DNA of 64,000 nt from Azolla caroliniana (lineage: Eukaryota > Polypodiophyta): the NCBI GenBank assembly GCA_043228905.1, contig JBHGNT010000007.1, positions 17,174,001 to 17,238,000 on the forward strand. The letters run 5' to 3'. The position numbers were made by a program, and so were the translations under genes. Positions 11,020 through 23,600 of the stretch are shown in pieces; position 1 is the first letter of the stretch, and the number at the start of each line of letters is the position of its first letter. A model generated the notes under the pieces. The model saw nothing but the letters and a program-made list of their open reading frames with translations. It ran no database searches and had not been told where the DNA came from.

Positions 11020-11445
11020 GATGGTAGTGTTTTCATGAATATGGATGAGTCTCCAAATTCTTCAAAGGATGAGTGCATGGTTGAGTCAATATCAAGCCCA
11101 AGAGGGGATGGTAAAAGAAAACGATGTATTGGAGATAATAGTAATGACATGTCTTATGTTGATGCAATGCAACAAGATGACATTGAGAAAGATGATAGTC
11201 ATTGGGAGCATTTAAGATGCATGGAAAATATATTAATGGAAGATGGCATAAGGGAGAATGTGAAAGTTGTTGAGGAGTTTGTTGACGATGAACTAGCTAA
11301 GGTAGAAATAGACAATAAGGAGTTTTTGGGCTCAATTGCTAATTTTTGTGATAAAGGGGTCATATTGTTTTTCACAGGAAAGATACCTTTCCTTTGGAGG
11401 GTCAAACAATGGTTATGTGGGATTTTACAAGCTGATTGTGTTCAC
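11020..11445 (+). pseudogene. LINE ORF1, 5' part (DUF4283-like)
   Basis: From the Met at about 11020 the frame encodes an acidic N-terminal region, then FLGSIANFCDKGVILFF and a WRVKQW stretch, the start of the DUF4283-type domain common in plant LINE ORF1 proteins. The frame is broken at 11446 by the Copia LTR and resumes at 16746 with IQDVYVDPCGFYEV. ORF1 proteins of this kind bind the element RNA. Confidence 0.65.
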
Positions 11446-12042
11446 TGTTGGGAATATGTCCCTCTAGTGGGAGGATGATCCGACTGTTCGGAAAGCTGAC
11501 AATCGAAGAGTCGGAAAACAGGAGTCGAGTTGATGAGGCCGATAGGCCGAGGCCGAAACCGGAATCGTGTAAATAGCCAACTCATGACACTATATTTGTA
11601 AATAGTCTAAGTGTGTGCCACATGAGGGCTACGTATGTAAATAACCAAAAATTTGCATAAGTATATATGCAACTAGGGCAAACATGTTGTTAGTGTGATG
11701 AAGAGAAAAACAAAGATTAGAGAGTGTGTGCAGAAGTTGTAAAACGCAAGAGAGCGTGACAGAGAGAAGTGTGAGCAACGCCATAGCTGTGTGTGTAACA
11801 GCAAACGCGAAGAGCCCTATGCGGCTGATACACTCGACAGAGTGTTGTATTCCTCTCAGTGTTGTATATCCACTTTGTATAGTGAAGTTATTTTTCACCC
11901 GTGGTTTTCCCCGTTTTAGGGTTTCCACGTAAATCTCTGTGCACCATTGTTCATCTTATCTTTTCTTGGCATATTTCTGTGATTCGTATTTCAGTGCGTA
12001 GTTCGTTTATTGTGATCTATTTTCTGCAATGATTTCTCAACA
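11446..12042 (+). repeat. Copia 1 5' LTR
   Basis: 597 bp, TG...CA termini. It contains the hairpin GACTATATTTGTAAATAGTC near 11588. About 14 bp around 11540 are absent from the 3' LTR. Confidence 0.9.
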
Positions 12043-12045
12043 AAC

Positions 12046-12057
12046 TGGTATCAGAGC
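12046..12057 (+). promoter_or_regulatory. Primer-binding site, Copia 1
   Basis: TGGTATCAGAGC, complementary to the 3' end of plant initiator methionine tRNA, three bases after the LTR end. Confidence 0.9.
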
Positions 12058-12070
12058 TTGAGGTGCAAGC

Positions 12071-15000
12071 ATGGCAGGAGGTGTTAGCGGTTTCCCAGGT
12101 ATGATAGTTCTGAACTCACAGAACTATGTAAACTAGAAGATAAAGATGGAAGACCTTCTCATAGTTAAAGACCTGTACGAGCCAGTCGACAGAGCAGAAA
12201 TACCCAGGGGGGTATTGGAGTCAGACTGGAAGCTTCTGAATAGGAAGGTGGTGGCCACAATCCGACAATGTGTCGATGTAAGTGTTCTTTAGCATGTGGC
12301 AAACGACACGAATGCCCACGAGATGTGGCAGAAACTGTCGGGTCTGTACGAGAGGAAGAACGCGCTAAACAGAACCTCACTAATGAGAAAAATCGTACGA
12401 CTGAAATACAAAGATGGTGAGAGCATTGTCAAACAAATCAACACATTTATGGGGTATGTAAATCAACTTGCTGCAACCACATTTCCCCTAGATGATGCAA
12501 TGTAGGCCATCCTACTGATGTGTACACTGCCGGAAAGCTGGGAGAACCTGGTGGTTACTCTCAGCACCTCCTGTCAAGAAGAGAACTTGTCTTTACAAAC
12601 GGTGAAGACAAGAATCCTAAACGAGGAGGCAAGGAGGAAAGACAAAGGAGTCTTGTCCTAAACAAAGTCGAATCTGACTCAACATATGGATAGAGGAAGA
12701 AACCGGCGAAGAAGAAGTCTGTAGAGAACGGACAAATCCCACGCCAGATCGAAGTCCAGAGGTAAACAATTGTGCTTTTATTGCAGAAAACCTGGACACT
12801 TCCAGAAGGATTGCCGACACATGAAGACAAGTGTCGGAAATAATGTCGAACCCCGGAAAATTCCGGATGAAAAGAACACTTCGGCCATTGCTACGATCAA
12901 TGAGGAACTCTTGTTCATCTGTGAACAGACAAGTGCAAACCTTGCAAGCGAAGAGTGCACTTGGGTGATTGATTCCGGCGCATCCTTCCATATTACTCCG
13001 TCGAGAGAGTATTTCTCGACTTACATAGCCGGGGATCATGGCTATGTAAAGATGGGTGATAGTGGAGAGTGCAAGATAACCGGAGTCGGAAGTGTGTGCT
13101 TAATGACGTCGACAGGGTGTCAACTGACGTTGAAGGATGTCCGACACGTCCTCGATATCAGATTGAATCTGATATCGAATGGAAGGCTTGACGACGAAGG
13201 CTACAGTGGTAGTTTTCGGAATGGCAAGTGGAAGTTCTGCCATGGAAATCTCATAGTGGCCCGAGCACAGAAAGAAGGCACATTGTACATGATGCATGCC
13301 CGACTGTCCAAATCGGAAGTAAATGTGGTAGTCGACTCGACAAGGGAGATATGGCATAAGAGGCTAGGCCACATGAGTGAGAAGGGAATGCACCTGTTAG
13401 CCGACCAGAAACTTCTACCAAAAGTCAAGGGAGTACACCTAGAGAAGTGTGTCGACTGCTTAGCCGGAAAGCAGAACAAGACGACATTCCACACGAGACC
13501 ACCGAGGAGAAGAGAAGTTGCACTAGAACTAGTGCAAACGGATGTGTGCTATGTGGATGCTCCATCGCATCAAGGAGGATAGTACTTTGTAACGTTTATT
13601 GACAACTACAGTCGGAAAACATGGGCCTTCGTACTGAAGTCGAAGGATCAAGTATTGTCAGTTTTCAAGGAGTTCCAGGCAAGAATTGAAAGAGAGTCGG
13701 GCTGGAAACTGAAGGTTGTCCGAACCGACAATGGTGGCGAATACAAAGGGCAGTTCAAAGAATACTGCAAGTGCCAAGGGATTCGGATCAAATACACAAT
13801 GCCAAAGACCCCAGAGTTGAACGGGCTTGCAGAGAGGATGAATCGAACGATCATGGAGAGAGTGAGGAGCATGCTCTCTCATGCGAAACTACCGAAATCC
13901 TATTGGGCTGACGCGATGTACACAGTTTTTTATCTGATCAACAAGTCTTCCTCGGTACCTCTAAAGGGTGATGTCCCACAGAGGGTGTGGACAAGTAAGG
14001 ATGTCTCCTACCAACACCTGAGGGTGTTCGGATGTTTGGCGTATATGCATGTACCAAAGGATCAAAGGTCAAAGCTCGACAACAAGTCGAAAGCATGCAT
14101 ATTCATGGGATACTTGGAAGATGAGTTCAGATACAGGTTGTGGGACTTAGTCAACAAGAAGGTAGTGAGAAGTCGGGATGTAGTTTTTCTAGAAGACAAG
14201 ACAATTGAAGATTGGAAGCAACAGAAGTCGGAACTGACTCCCCAGTCAACCTCGACTACCATCGACTTAAGGCCAAGTGAGTCGTCATCGACAACTGTAA
14301 GGAGACAGCTGGCCGACAGAGCCGAATCCGAGTCAGTCGACTCGGAAAGACTGACAGACTATGAGTCAGAGTCGGCAGAGCTGCTAAAATCAATTGAGGA
14401 ATATGAGTTGGAGTTGTCCAACCTGGAGATGCCGATTGATGAGCGGAATCCCGAGCAAAGAGAAGAATTGGCAAAGACATCTGAAATAGAGCCAACAATG
14501 AGTCGAAGAAGATACCCACTCAAAGAAAGGAAGGCACTGACTACATATGCCAGTCAATACATCCTCTTGACTGATGACGGTGAACCAGAGTGCTATGAAG
14601 AAGCCATTGCCGACGAGAGCAAAGAAAAATGGTTGAACATGATGCAAGAGGAGATGGAATCCTTGCACACAAATTACACCTACGACCTAGTAGAGCTGCC
14701 GAAAGGTAAGAGAACACTCAGGAATAAGTGGGTCTACAAGGTGAAGACTGGAGAAGTCGACAACGAGCCCAGGTGTAAAGCCCGCATAGTGGTGAAGGGT
14801 TTCCAATAGAAGAAGGGCGTCGACTTTAACGAAATATTCGCACCAGTGGTGAAGATGACATCCATTCGAACTGTTCTGAGCATAGCGGCCAGTTTGGACC
14901 TAGAGATTGAACAGTTGGATGTCAAAAACGCATTTCTGCACGGGGAGTTAGACGAAGAGATCTACATGCATCAACCCGAAGGCTTTGAGGAGAAAGGGAA

Positions 15001-16152
15001 AGAGAATCCGGTGTGTCGACTGAGGAAAAGCTTGTACGATCTGAAACAAGCTCCACGCCATAGTACAAGAAATTCAAGCCCTTCATGATGGAACATCGGT
15101 TCTAGAAAACACAGGCCGATCACTATGTATTCGTCAAAAGGTATGACGAAGGAGATTTCTTGATTCTCTTGCTATATGTTGATGTTATGTTGATAGTCGG
15201 CCAAGATGCAAGGAAGATTGGAAGCTTGAAGAAAGCTCTCGGCAAATCATTTGTCATGAAAGACCTTGGACCGGCAAAGCAAATCCTAGGAATGCATATA
15301 ACTCGAGACATAGCTTAGAAGGCACTATGGTTGTCACAACAAAAGTATGTGACGAAGATCCTAGAGAGATTCAACATGTCAAACGCAAAGCCGGTCGGCT
15401 CCGTGTTGCCGACAAATTGCAGATTGAATGTGAAGCAGTGACCGAAGGGACAGAAGGAAAAGGCTGAGATGAAGAAGGTACCATATGCCTCAGCCATCTG
15501 CAGTCTAATGTATGTTATGGTCTATACAAGACCGGACATAGCATTTGTTGTGGGAGTAGTAAGCCGATATATGAGTAATCCAGGGAGAGAACACTGGGCA
15601 GCGGTGAAATGGATACTCAGGTACTTAAAGGGCATCTCGGGGGTGTGCCTAAGGTATGGTGTCGAAAAACCTGTGTCGGAAAGTTTTACAGATTCAAAAA
15701 TGTCAGGAGATGTTGACTCAAGCCGATCCACGTCAAGGTACGTGATGACCTATGTAGGGGGAGTAATGTCGTGGCAGTCACGACTGCAGAAGTCTGTAGC
15801 CTTGTCGACTACAGAGGCAGAGTATATGGCAACGGTAGAAGCCAGAAAAGAGTTGATCTAGATGAGAAATTTTCTCACCGAACTAGGCATGAAGCAAAAG
15901 GAGTTCTTGCTTCACTGTGACAGCCAAAGCGCCATACACCTAGCCAAGAACGCGACATATCACTCCCGGACCAAGCACATACAGAGAAGGAATCACTAGT
16001 TACATGAGAGAGTCAAAGAAGGAGAATTTGCTCTTGAGAAGATCCATACTGACGACAATGGATCTGACATGCTGACGAAGAACCTACCTATGCACAGACT
16101 CAGAGTCTGTCGACAAAATACAAGACTGACGGATTTCCTCCCACAGGAGTGA
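12071..16152 (+). pseudogene. Copia 1 gag-pol, multiply interrupted
   Basis: Domains in Copia order: gag (UBN2-like; ENLVVTLSTSC near 12550), CCHC knuckle CFYCRKPGHFQKDC near 12775, protease WVIDSGASFH near 12965, integrase (HKRLGHMSEKG near 13360; RTDNGGEY near 13720), RT (RNKWVYKVKTG near 14720; DVKNAFLHGEL near 14920) and RNase H (LSTTEAEYM near 15810). Compared with Copia 2, TAG stops replace Trp or Gln at about 12133, 12290, 12503, 13580, 14807, 15859 and 15997, and more stops and a frameshift occur near 15060. No full product is possible. Confidence 0.9.
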
Positions 16153-16160
16153 AGGGGGAG
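16151..16160 (+). promoter_or_regulatory. Polypurine tract, Copia 1
   Basis: GAAGGGGGAG two bases upstream of the 3' LTR start. Confidence 0.8.
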
Positions 16161-16162
16161 TT

Positions 16163-16745
16163 TGTTGGGAATATGTCCCTCTAGTAGGAGGATGATCCAA
16201 CTGTTCGGAAAGCCGATAGTCGAAGAGTCAGAAAACAGGAGCCGAGTTGATGAGGCCGAAATAGGAATCGTGTAAATAGCCAACTCAGGAGACTATATTT
16301 GTAAATAGTCTAAGTGTGCGCCACATGAGGTCTACATATGTAAATAACCAAAAAGTTGCGTAAGTATATATGCAACTAGGGCAAACATGTTGTTAGTGTG
16401 ATGAAGAGAAAAACAAAGATTAGAGAGTGTGTGCAGAAGTTGTAAAACGCAAGAGAGTGTGACAGAGAGAAGTGTGAGCCGTGCCATAGTTGTGTGTGTA
16501 ACAGCAGACGTGAAGAGCCCTGTGCAGCTGATACACTCGACAAAGTGTTGTATACCTCTCGGTGTTGTATATCCACTTTGTATAGTGAAGTTTCTGTTCA
16601 CCCATGGTTTTCCCTATTTTAGGGTTTCCACGTAAATCTCTGTGCACCATTGTTCATCTTGTCTTTTCTTGGCATATTTTTGTGATTCATATTTCAGCAC
16701 GTAGTTCGTTTATTGTGATCTATTTTCCGCAACAATTTCTTAACA
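16163..16745 (+). repeat. Copia 1 3' LTR
   Basis: 583 bp. It differs from the 5' LTR by point changes and a short deletion, consistent with an insertion older than Copia 2, whose two LTRs look identical. Confidence 0.9.
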
Positions 16746-17678
16746 TTCAGGATGTTTATGTTGATCCTTGTGGATTTTATGAGGTTGTTTTGGTATCACA
16801 AGAGTATAAAGAGAAATTACTCAATAAATTGCCAGTTTTTTATGAGAAATGTTTGGTTCATATTGTTCCGTGGAGACCACTAGTGGAATACCAAGATATA
16901 TTAAAGCAAGAGTGTCCCGTATGGGTTGAGGTAGAGTGCACATATTCAGTGGTTTGGCCAATATTACGGTCAGCGATGGAAAAGTTGGGAAAGATCTTGG
17001 TGCCTCCTAGTGCTAATGCTCAAAATCGATATCGGATGTGTATTCTTTGGAATACTGCTATAAAGAGGCCAAGTTGTTTACAAATTGCATGCTCTGGTAT
17101 GCCGCCTATGTATTTTCAGCTTAAATGGGGTACATTTGCAAGACACTGTTTCCACTATGGTGTGTTGGGGCATTTTATGTCTAAATGTCCTCAAAAAAGA
17201 AATAATGTAGTGGAAGTGGTACATGAAGAGCCTACAACTCATGATCAGATTCAAGCTTTGACAATTTCAAAGCAAACAAAGGAACCACAAATTGTGAATG
17301 AGAAGGATGGAAAGACTCTAGAGGATGAAAGACAATGGTCAATAGTTTCTGGAAAGATGAAGAAGTCTAATAAAAATGTTGGGCATAATGTATCTATGGA
17401 GAAGGTCACACCGACACATCCCATGCGGAATAAACCATGGGCTCGTCAAGAGGACTATCCAAAGAAATTATCTTTTGATAATAAAGGTAATTTGTATGTT
17501 CCTTGGAATAAATAGAAATCGGTGCCTCGTTCACATGAGGAGCCATAGGGGTCTTGAGTTTTGCATTCCCATAGTAATTCATATGCAATCTTAGGGGATT
17601 TATTTCAAGATATGGCAAAAACATTAGCAGTGATGGAGAAGGAGATTTCTCGAATAAAAGGAAAAAATAAAGTGTGAA
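16746..17678 (+). pseudogene. LINE ORF1, 3' part with mutated CCHC knuckle
   Basis: It continues the DUF4283-like region (IVPWRPLVEYQDI, then WPILRSAMEKLGKIL), followed by a zinc-knuckle region reading RHCFHYGVLGHFMSKC near 17140-17190. The second knuckle Cys is Tyr here (C-x2-Y-x4-H-x4-C), so zinc binding is probably lost. A stop follows at about 17513. The remaining tail to a TGA at 17676-17678 abuts the start of ORF2. Upstream codons come from the Copia 3' LTR and are not part of the gene. Confidence 0.68.
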
Positions 17679-19980
17679 GATCACCACATGGAATGTGAGG
17701 GGATTGTGTTCTAGATTTAGAATGCATGAGGTTTAGAGGATTGTATTAAATGAGCAATGGGATGTTTTATGTGCAATAGAGCATAAAGATCATCGTAATG
17801 CTGGTTTAATTAGTTATTCTGAGGGTTATACATTATGTTATGTTGGCAAGGTTCATGGGGATTATTCTGGGATTGTCATGTTTATAAGAGATAAATTTCA
17901 CCCAAAAGTAATTGTTTCAAATGAATTTGGAAGATTTATTGTGGTAGAGGTATGTTATGAAGGGCAAGCTCTTTGGTTAGTTGGTGTGTATGCATCAAAT
18001 GTTTCACAAGAACGAAAGTTGTTATGGAGATCTCTAAACTCAGTGCTTGATAATGGTAGACCGAGTTTATTGATGGGAGATTTTAATGTTTGTTGTGAGA
18101 CAGATCAATCAACATCTATCCACTCTATTATTGATGGACTAGAGGCTCAAGAATGGGGAGATTTTGAGACTGAAGTCATGTTAAGGGATGTATGGAAATG
18201 GATCAAGGGAGATGAACCTAGTTATACCTTTCAATTAGCTCAATATCAGTATACTTGGAGTAGGTTGGATCGAATGTATGTAATGCATACTGAAGGTTTT
18301 TTACCAGAGATTTTGGATATTTCAGTGTCTTATGGGTCAATTATATCATATCATTTCCCATTAATTTTTTAGTTCAATCACCACTCAATTAGAGGTTTTC
18401 ATGAGTTTTTAGGAAAACCACCGTTGATTTTTAATTCATCATTTTTGGATCATGAGGTCTTCCATGCCTATATGTGTCAATTGATTGATGCATTTGTCTA
18501 TCGTGTTCAATTTGATGGGTATGAAGTGTGGGAAGTATTTGTTGCAAATGTTGAGAGGTTAACTAGATATTATGGAATTCACCATATTTTTAAAAGGAGA
18601 AAGAAATTAAGTCTCCTAGTTAATTTGCTTGATAAATGCAACTCATTGTTAACTTATTGGCCAACGGATGTAGAGTTGATGGGATATCAAGAGGTATTAA
18701 TTTCTGTGATGCATGACCTAACGGCAAAAAATTATCAACATGCTAGACTACATCGTCTAAGACAAGAAGTGGATGATGCTAATTGTCAATCACATAAGTT
18801 TTTTCATGACCTTCATGTATAACATGCACGATATAATGTGGTAAGGTTAGAGGAAAATGGTATCATGTGTTCTGATCCTCAAGAAATTGTGAAGAAATGC
18901 ATAGAATATTATACACAATTGTTGGATGTACAAGTGTGTATCGATGATAATGTTAAAAAGGATAGAGATGTATTTTTTAACGGAGTGAAAAATCATGTAT
19001 CGCATGATGTGGCACAATCATTAGATGCTAATATATTCAGAGGATGAGGTGGAACATGTCATGTCACATCTTGCTAACCTTCAATTTAATCGGATGGCTA
19101 GATTGGGTTTGGTAACAGTTAAGGATGCTATGTTGGTTTCACAAAGAAGATTAATGGTTTTTCGAACAATAAGATCAACATTTCGTATTCCAAAAGGTTA
19201 TAACTTTATTTGGGATAAGTTGCAACAAATATTATCTTCACATGAGCCAATTCCTGATTTAGATGGGCGATCTCAAGAGCTTGATTGGAGGTTTGTTGGA
19301 AATAAGAGATTGACTATGATCTCAATGAATGTTTCTTATCACAAGTTGATTGACAAACATAAGTGGTTGGAAGAAAGGGTTATAAAGATATGGGGTTTTC
19401 ATAAGCCCATTACTTGGTGGTTTCATGTGATCAAGGCAGGTTGGTGTTCTCGATTGATGCTACGAGCCAAGGTATTTATTTGGAGAGTTATGGTTGGAGA
19501 TTTACCATTAGGGGATGCATTAAAAAAAAGAAACTTTACTGAAGGATTGTGTTTCTTCTGTTCGGTGGAATTGGAACATAGTAGGCATCAATTTATTTCA
19601 TGTCCGATGGCAAGGATGGTTTGGAGGTGTATCAGTTTAGTGTGGATGTCTCTAACAGGAGTAAGTCTATTTTCCTTCAGTTGGGTTTTTGCACATGGAG
19701 AACAATGAACCGATGCCTCATTTTCAAATTATTCTTGAGTTCTTGAGGTATTGGGGGCTATGGTTCAATTGGAATATGCGGAATGCCTTCATTTTTTATT
19801 CGCAAGTTGGGATGAGAAAATATGTTCTAAAGTTAAAAGGACTTCTTTTGTGGCAATTGACAGTGCTAGAGAAGTCACGAAATCTCAACCAAAAAGAGAG
19901 AGAACTCTACAAGGTCACATATCATCATACTCACAAATTGAATTAGTGTGTAGGGTGGCATTGAGTTTGGTGTTGTAGTA
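17679..19980 (+). pseudogene. LINE ORF2: endonuclease, truncated reverse transcriptase, C-terminal zinc region
   Basis: It opens KITTWNVRGLCS, the hallmark start of an APE-type LINE endonuclease. LVGVYASN and SLLMGDFNV (about 17970-18090) are further endonuclease motifs. Stops lie at about 17733 and 18370. The linker before RT is present to about 19045. The text then jumps from EDEVEHVMSHLAN to an unrelated stretch, and no YADD-type RT core is seen, so the palm domain is deleted. Near 19400-19680 the C-terminal zf-RVT-like region is clear: AKVFIWRVMVGDLPL, then CFFC and a His/Cys pair. Without RT it cannot retrotranspose. Confidence 0.75.
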
Positions 19981-20013
19981 TTCTTTAGATCCCTTGATAG
20001 AAGGGTTCTATAC

Positions 20014-20622
20014 TGTTGAGAATCGATGCTTCGATTCACCTTCTTCGCCCGGCCACAACCGAGTAATCGCGGATCAATGCAGCAGAAAATGGAAACCAAA
20101 AGAGAGAAACACACGAGTACACAGGGATTAACGTGGAAAACCCTAGATGGGAAAAACCACGGGAGTACAAGACTCCAAACAACACTATACAAGAGAAGTA
20201 TACAATGACGAGCTCCAAGGCGACGACCTTGAGCTCGCTGTCCTCGCCACAGGCGGCGGAAATACACAGAGGCGTCGTCCTCTTCCTCTCTCGCGCTCTA
20301 TCTCTCACTCTGTCTCACGGCTGCTCCCTCTTCACTCCTCTTGAGTGGAAAAACAGAAAAATGATAAGCAACAACAAAACAGATTGCCCTAAGTCATATT
20401 TATACATATATGACTTTGGGGCTATTTACAACTATAGCCTCAGGGGCCCATAGCAGACATATTCACGGATATGTCCCTGCATCCGGATCGCTCTCCGGGT
20501 ACATTCGTCATCCGGCACCGAAGCCGGGGTCTTCGTCATCCGGATCCGAAACCGGAACCGGGCTTGTCGGCATTCATCTCCGACATCCGACCATCCCATC
20601 CGAAGGGACCGTAATCCCAACA
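20014..20622 (-). repeat. Copia 2 3' LTR (left)
   Basis: 609 bp. In plus orientation it begins TGTTGAGAATCG and ends TAATCCCAACA. Near 20390-20480 lie three successive short hairpins (AAGTCATAT with ATATGACTT; GGCTAT with ATAGCC; ACATAT with ATATGT). The first encloses a minus-strand TATAAATA box at about 20398. Confidence 0.93.
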
Positions 20623-20624
20623 AA

Positions 20625-20636
20625 CTCCCCCTTCAC
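20625..20636 (-). promoter_or_regulatory. Polypurine tract, Copia 2
   Basis: On the minus strand GAAGGGGGAGTT-like purines directly precede the 3' LTR; the tract overlaps the gag-pol stop codon region. Confidence 0.8.
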
Positions 20637-23600
20637 TTCGGCATGGGATGTCTTTCCAATCCGATCCTCTTCCGGCATGCTTCCAGCTTGTCGGGTGTGA
20701 GCACCTTGGTCAGCATATCCGATCCGTTCTCGTCCGTGTGGATCTTTGTCAGCACGAACTCCTTGTCTTCTATCCTTTCCCGGATCCAGTGATATCTTCG
20801 CTGGATGTGCTTCGTCCGGGAGTGATAGGCCGCGTTCTTCGCAAGGTGGATTGCACTCTGACTGTCGCAGTAGAGTCGGTACTCCTCCTGCCGGATACCG
20901 AGCTCCCTAATGAAGTTCTTCATCCATATTATTTCCTTGCCGGCTTCAACAGCTGCCATGTACTCCGCCTCCGTGGTTGACAACGCAACCGTCTTCTGCA
21001 GCCTCGACTGCCACGAAACAGCTCCCCCTGCATACGTCATCACATACCCTGATGTGGACCGGCTGGTATCTGCATCAGCCGACATATCCGAATCGGTGAA
21101 GCCGTCGAGTTCGGGCTTACCGGAGCCGAATCGGAGGCACACGTTTGCCGTGCCCCTCAGGTATCGGAGTATCCACTTGGCCGCGTTCCAATGCTCTTTG
21201 CCGGGATTGCTCATGTACCGGCTCACCACTCCGACTGCATATCCTATGTCCGGTCTCGTACACACCATGGCGTACATCAAGCTCCCGACGGCTGAGGCAT
21301 ACGGCACTTTCATCATATCCTCCTTTTCAGCCTTTGTCTTGGGACTTTGCTTGCTGGACAGCTTGCAGTTTGCCGGGAGGGTCGATCCGACCGGTCTTGC
21401 TTCCGACATGTTGAACCGGTGAAGCACCTTCGTCACGTACTTCTCCTGTGACAGCCACAATTGCTTCTTGCTCCGGTCCCGGATGATGTGCATCCCTAGT
21501 ATTTGTCTCGCCGGACCCAGGTCCTTCATTGAGAAGGTTCGGTGAAGAGCCTTCTTCAGCATCCGGATCTTGACCTGGTCCCGTCCGACGATCAACATGT
21601 CGTCCACGTACAGGAGGAGTACTAGAAAGTCTCCTCCTTCGAACTTCTTCACAAACATGCAGTGGTCGGACTGCGTTTTGAGGTACCCTTCGTCGGTCAT
21701 GAAGGAGTCGAACTTCCGGTACCATTGCCGGGGAGCCTGCTTCAGTCCGTAAAGGCTCTTCTTCAACCGGCATACCAGGTGCTCCTTCCCTTTCTTCTCG
21801 AATCCTTCCGGTTGCTGCATGTAGATCTCTTCATCGAGGTCACCGTGAAGGAATGCCGTCTTCACGTCCATCTGTTCTACCTCGAGGTCCATGCTTGCCG
21901 CTATGCTCAGCACCGTCCGGATGGAGGTCATCTTCACTACCGGGGCAAATATCTCGTCGAAGTCGACGCCCTTCTTCTGCTGAAACCCCTTCACCACGAT
22001 CCTGGCTTTGTATCTCGGGGGGTTTCCGGCATCTCCCGGTTTCAGCTTGAACACCCACTTGTTTCGAAGTGCCCGCTTTCCTTTCGGCAACTCCACAAGT
22101 TCATATGTGTGGTTCTCATGCAGGGAATCCATTTCGTCCTGCATGGCACTCAACCACCTGCGGCTCTGGGTGTCATGTTTTGCTTCTTCAAAGCTCTCCG
22201 GCTCCCCCTCGTCGGTTAGCAGCACGTGCTCTGGTTCCGGAAATCTCCGGGGGGCCCTTCTCTCTCTTAGAGGATATCTCCGTTCCGGAGCTTCGGTAAC
22301 CGGTTCTTCCGATTCTTCTTCATCCGAATCCATTTCGGGATCGAGGCCGGTTCCGGTATCGTTTTCATCTTCTTCGGCCGGTTCTGTTTCTTCACCGTCT
22401 TCGGCCGGATCCTCGAGTGCTAACCGGTCCCTTGCCGGTCGGGACTGCTCCTTGTAGAGTTGATCCTCACCGGTCGACTTGGAGCTATTTACCTTCTTCT
22501 CCGACTCCCAGTCGGCGAGTGTCTTGTCCTCCATGAAGATGATGTCTCGACTCCTGAATATCTTCTTGTCGACCGGGTCCCATACTCGGTAGCCGAACTC
22601 GTCATCGCCGTAACCGAGGAATATGCATGGCCGGGTCTTTGGATCTAGCTTTCCTCTCCGGTCCTTTGCCACATGCACGTATGCGAGACACCCGAACACC
22701 TTCAGATGCCGGTAGGATACTTCCATACCGGTCCACACTTTCTGCGGCGTGTCTCCGTCCAAAGGTACTGAGGGTGATCTGTTTATCACGTATGTCGCCG
22801 TCGACATTGCCTCAGCCCAAAAGCCCTTGGGTAATTTCGCATGCGCCAGCATACTCCGGACCCTCTCCATTATGGTCCGGTTCATCCTTTCGGCCAGCCC
22901 GTTCAGTTCCGGCGTCTTCGGCACAGTAAACTCGAGTCGGATTCCCTTCGAGCGACAGTACTCCTGGAACTGCCCCCGGTATTCCCCTCCGTTATCCGCT
23001 CGTATCGCTTTCAGCTCCTTGCCGGATTCCCTTTCCACTCTCGCGTGGAGTTCTTTGAAGACGCACAACACTTGGTCCTTTGTCTTCATCGGTGCCGTCC
23101 ACAGTTTTCGGCTATGATCATCGATGAATGTTACGAAGTACTGGGCTCCGCCATGTGACTTCGTTTCTACCTGACACACGTCAGTGTGCACCAACTCCAA
23201 TGGTGCGCTACGTCTCGTCGGTGGCTTTGAGTGGAAGGAGCTTCGGTTCTGTTTACCGGCCAGGCAATCGGTGCACTTCTCCAGGTGCACATGCTTCACT
23301 GGGATAAGGTTGTCTTCTGCAAGCCTCTTCATCCCCTTCTCACTCATGTGGCACAGTCTCTTGTGCCACAGCTCACCGGCAGTGTCGGCTGCCACATTCA
23401 GCTCTTCCGGACATAACCAGGCATTCATCAGGTACAGTGTGTTGACTTTCCGGGCCCGAGCCACTATCAGGCTCCCCTTGCTGAATTTCATTACGCCGTT
23501 CCGGATGCTACCTGTGTAGCCTTCATCGTCTAGCCTCCCGGCCGAAATCAGGTTCAATCGAACCTCCGGAACGTGTCGGACATCCTTCAGCAGCATTTTG

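Larger units (their letters stand above)
11446..16745 (+). mobile_element. Ty1/Copia retrotransposon 1, old and disabled
   Basis: LTRs at 11446-12042 and 16163-16745 start TGTTGGGAATATG and end in ACA. A primer site TGGTATCAGAGC (initiator Met-tRNA type) lies at 12046-12057, and the polypurine tract GAAGGGGGAG at 16151-16160. The flanking TTCAC (11441-11445) and TTCAG (16746-16750) are a target duplication with one mismatch. The internal coding region has many stops. It is closely related to the intact minus-strand Copia at 20.0-25.3 kb. It inserted into LINE ORF1. Confidence 0.92.
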
